Part shown: piece after piece, positions 16,547 through 17,881 of the stretch | Numbering within the stretch: position 1 is the stretch's first letter | Layout: the number at the start of each line of letters is the position of its first letter | Source: Pedobacter sp. UBA4863 | Lineage (GTDB): Bacteria > Bacteroidota > Bacteroidia > Sphingobacteriales > Sphingobacteriaceae | Assembly: GCF_002399615.1 (NCBI RefSeq) | Contig: NZ_DHDZ01000038.1 | Coordinates: 181,342-199,222, forward strand | Direction of reading: 5' to 3' | DNA length: 17,881 nt | Notes under the pieces: model-generated | Databases searched by the model: none | Seen by the model: the letters and a program-made list of their open reading frames with translations, nothing else | What the model was told of the DNA's origin: nothing | Position numbers and translations under genes: made by a program

Positions 16547-17527
16547 TTATGCTAAAATCCATTTAAACTTATAATCCATCGTCGGATTTTTCATTCGTTC
16601 TGCAACCCGTAACAAGCGATCTGGCAATCTCATGATATAATCCCTAGCCTTCTCGCCAGCTTCGTTAAGATCACGTACACCTTCTATGTTCCACTCTACA
16701 ATGAGCTGTTTCAAAATATCTACATAATCAATAGCTGTATATACACCTAAACGTTGTGCAGCATCCGTAAAATGACCAAAAACCTGCCCAATTGGTAAGC
16801 CTACTTCTCTTAAAAAATGAGCAGGCATCACAATTTTCTTTTTCATCATGTCATCAAAAGCTAGCATAGCTTCATTTGCATCTACTTTAAAGATCTGTTT
16901 GATAAAATCTTTATATGCCTTTGCATGTCGGGCCTCATCCGAAGCTATAACACCGCACATTTTAGAAAGTAAAGTATCACCATCTTTTTTAGCCAAAGAA
17001 GCTACCCTTCTATGAGAAATATTGGTAGCCATCTCTTGAAAAGAGGTGTAAATAAAATTACGATAAGGATCATGTCCAGTACCAATATCAAAGCCATCAG
17101 CAATCAAATATTGCGTTGAACCTTCCATTTGGCGCATATCTACACGACCAGATAGGTATAAATATTTATTCAGCAAATCACCATGACGGTTCTCTTCAGC
17201 AGTCCAATGCCTGTTCCATCTCATCCACCCGCCTTCTTCATCTCTACTTACGCCATCAACCATGGCCAACCACGATTCATAAGTAGGTAAAGCCTCTTCA
17301 GTAATCGTATCGCCAATTAAAACAGCCACTAAATCGTAGGATAATTCTCCAGCGCTTTGCTGTAAATCTTTCACTTCTTGAAAAAAATTATCTTTGCTCG
17401 CATCTGGTAAAAAATCTGATGGCTGCCAATTTTCATCAATAGGCTTCAAATATGTAGGCATCATCTCCAACATATATTTCTCAATATGTTGCATTACTTC
17501 CCTTCTAGATCCGAAATCGATATTCAT
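16547..17527 (-). CDS. Soluble acyl-ACP desaturase (plant stearoyl-ACP Delta-9 type)
   Basis: This di-iron enzyme inserts a cis double bond into acyl chains bound to acyl carrier protein, making unsaturated fatty acids for membrane lipids, using O2 and ferredoxin. The 326-aa sequence keeps all six iron ligands known from the castor enzyme: Glu in ITEEALPTY (residues 75-83), Glu112 and His115 in EENRHGD (111-117), Glu165 in TSFQEMAT (161-168), and Glu198 and His201 in DEARH (197-201). Long blocks such as WTAEENRHGDLLNKYLYLSG and MPAHF/AQRLGVYTA are strikingly close to plant chloroplast desaturases. There is no transit peptide or membrane segment. The start at 17527 agrees with the -7 box upstream. 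It is transcribed leftwards, downstream of an rRNA operon but separated from it by a strong terminator. The exact double-bond position and chain length cannot be told from sequence. Confidence 0.95.
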   Translation of the reverse strand: MNIDFGSRREVMQHIEKYMLEMMPTYLKPIDENWQPSDFLPDASKDNFFQEVKDLQQSAGELSYDLVAVLIGDTITEEALPTYESWLAMVDGVSRDEEGGWMRWNRHWTAEENRHGDLLNKYLYLSGRVDMRQMEGSTQYLIADGFDIGTGHDPYRNFIYTSFQEMATNISHRRVASLAKKDGDTLLSKMCGVIASDEARHAKAYKDFIKQIFKVDANEAMLAFDDMMKKKIVMPAHFLREVGLPIGQVFGHFTDAAQRLGVYTAIDYVDILKQLIVEWNIEGVRDLNEAGEKARDYIMRLPDRLLRVAERMKNPTMDYKFKWILA

Positions 17528-17548
17528 TAGTTATAAAAAATTAGATAA

Positions 17549-17556
17549 CAAAGATA
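17549..17556 (-). promoter_or_regulatory. Probable -7 promoter box for the desaturase
   Basis: Read on the minus strand, the sequence is TATCTTTG, an exact match to TAnnTTTG, 21 bases before the ATG. The -33 region around 17576-17580 has no clear TTTG, so the box alone carries the call. Confidence 0.5.
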
Positions 17557-17639
17557 AGTATTATTAGCCGTTAAGCATGAGTTTATTCTACTTTTAAGAG
17601 TGACTCTCATCATAAAAATTCATCTATTATAAAAAATCA

Positions 17640-17822
17640 GCAATAATTTCTGTCGCGTCCATCGAGATTTTGGATCGGCTGGCGCCCACTTAAGAGGAAA
17701 CCTTAGTCCAATGTGATTAGGTTAAGCGTTCGCTGGGACGCCAACGAGTTAAACTTTCTTAACTTAATGACAGATTGGGCCGTCAGTACCTGGGCAATAG
17801 CCCAATAAACACTGGCATAGTA
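17640..17822. other. Unassigned hairpin-rich intergenic stretch, possible structured RNA
   Basis: No gene family is recognised here. The stretch holds about 47% G+C (counted over 17641-17820), clearly above the AT-rich intergenic DNA elsewhere in the window, and it can form several stems. These are GCGT with ACGC at 17726-17740, GTTAA with TTAAC at about 17748-17763, ATTGGGC with GCCCAAT at 17774-17806, alternatively TGGGC with GCCCA at 17791-17804, and AACCT with AGGTT at about 17699-17723. On the minus strand an 11-codon and a 33-codon open frame exist, but neither has a convincing start and context. It could be a small RNA, an rRNA-operon trailer element or a decayed gene. Confidence 0.35.
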
Positions 17823-17858
17823 AAACAAAAAAGCCCCAATGCTATTAGCAAAGGGGCT
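17822..17858 (-). terminator. Terminator of the rRNA operon
   Basis: Read on the minus strand, AGCCCC (17858-17853) pairs with GGGGCT (17837-17832). Inside it, TGCT and AGCA form a second stem across a small TT/TT internal loop, and T6-G-T4 follows. The strong T-run exists only on the minus strand, so it ends transcription coming from the right edge. It lies 7 bases after the presumed 5S rRNA end. Confidence 0.85.
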
Positions 17859-17864
17859 GTTTAA

Positions 17865-17881
17865 GTTTAGGCACCGACCTA
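17865..17881 (-). rRNA. rrf: 5S rRNA, 3' end only (runs off the right edge)
   Basis: On the minus strand the window opens with TAGGTCGGTGCC followed by TAAAC. This matches the conserved 3' tail of Bacteroidota 5S rRNA, which reads GAGAGTAGGTCGxxGCC. Only about 17 bases are present, so the identification rests on this tail plus the strong terminator directly after it. The remaining rRNA operon should lie to the right. The exact 3' end is uncertain by a few bases. Confidence 0.75.

Noticed and set aside
17640..17822. tRNA gene downstream of the 5S rRNA
   Set aside because: No GTTCRANNC T-arm, no cloverleaf and no CCA end could be found on either strand.
17832..17858. AGCCCC/GGGGCT pair considered as a tmRNA acceptor stem
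   Set aside because: The arms are in the wrong order, only 15 bases apart, and followed by a T-run on the minus strand, which makes a terminator; the adjacent tail fits 5S rRNA.

Overview
The window looks like chromosomal DNA from a Bacteroidota bacterium, most probably Sphingobacteriaceae (Pedobacter-like). The evidence is AT-rich DNA (roughly 35-40% G+C in coding regions), no Shine-Dalgarno sequences before the starts, several TAnnTTTG/TAnnTTTA promoter-like boxes, a Bacteroidota-type HU-CCDC81/SPOR protein, a PafA-type phosphatase, and a 5S rRNA tail at the right edge. The genus is an inference. No phage, insertion sequence, CRISPR array or defence island is visible.

Layout. (1) 42-1148 encodes a self-inhibited Fic AMP-transferase with a C-terminal winged helix. 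It is somewhat richer in G+C than its surroundings and is followed by a long non-coding stretch that may hold an attC-like cassette end and a perfect 10-bp inverted repeat. (2) 1628-9803 is a tight six-gene operon: a secreted 1005-aa TPR protein, an outer-membrane beta-barrel protein, a membrane-anchored HU-HU/acidic linker/SPOR protein, an ExbB/TolQ channel, an ExbD/TolR partner and a TonB/TolA-like transducer. (3) 9892-11178 is folC and 11251-12918 is a secreted PafA alkaline phosphatase, closed by a terminator. (4) 13137-16502 is icmF, a fused B12-dependent isobutyryl-CoA mutase with its G-protein chaperone. It converges on (5) an acyl-ACP desaturase at 16547-17527 on the minus strand, and a single 18-bp hairpin serves both ends. 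(6) 17528-17881 holds the desaturase promoter, an unassigned hairpin-rich stretch of higher G+C, the terminator of an rRNA operon arriving from the right on the minus strand, and the last bases of its 5S rRNA.

How the genes work together. The six-gene operon is the most interesting part. A proton-driven ExbB/ExbD motor, a TonB-like transducer, an outer-membrane barrel, a periplasmic TPR scaffold and a protein with the parts to connect cytoplasmic DNA (HU domains) to septal peptidoglycan (SPOR) are packed together with gaps of 0-31 bases. The parts resemble a Tol-Pal-like division or envelope machine with an added nucleoid link. That role is inferred; only the domain content and operon structure are seen. 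FolC, PafA, IcmF and the desaturase are ordinary metabolic genes (folate, phosphate, branched/straight acyl-CoA, unsaturated fatty acids).
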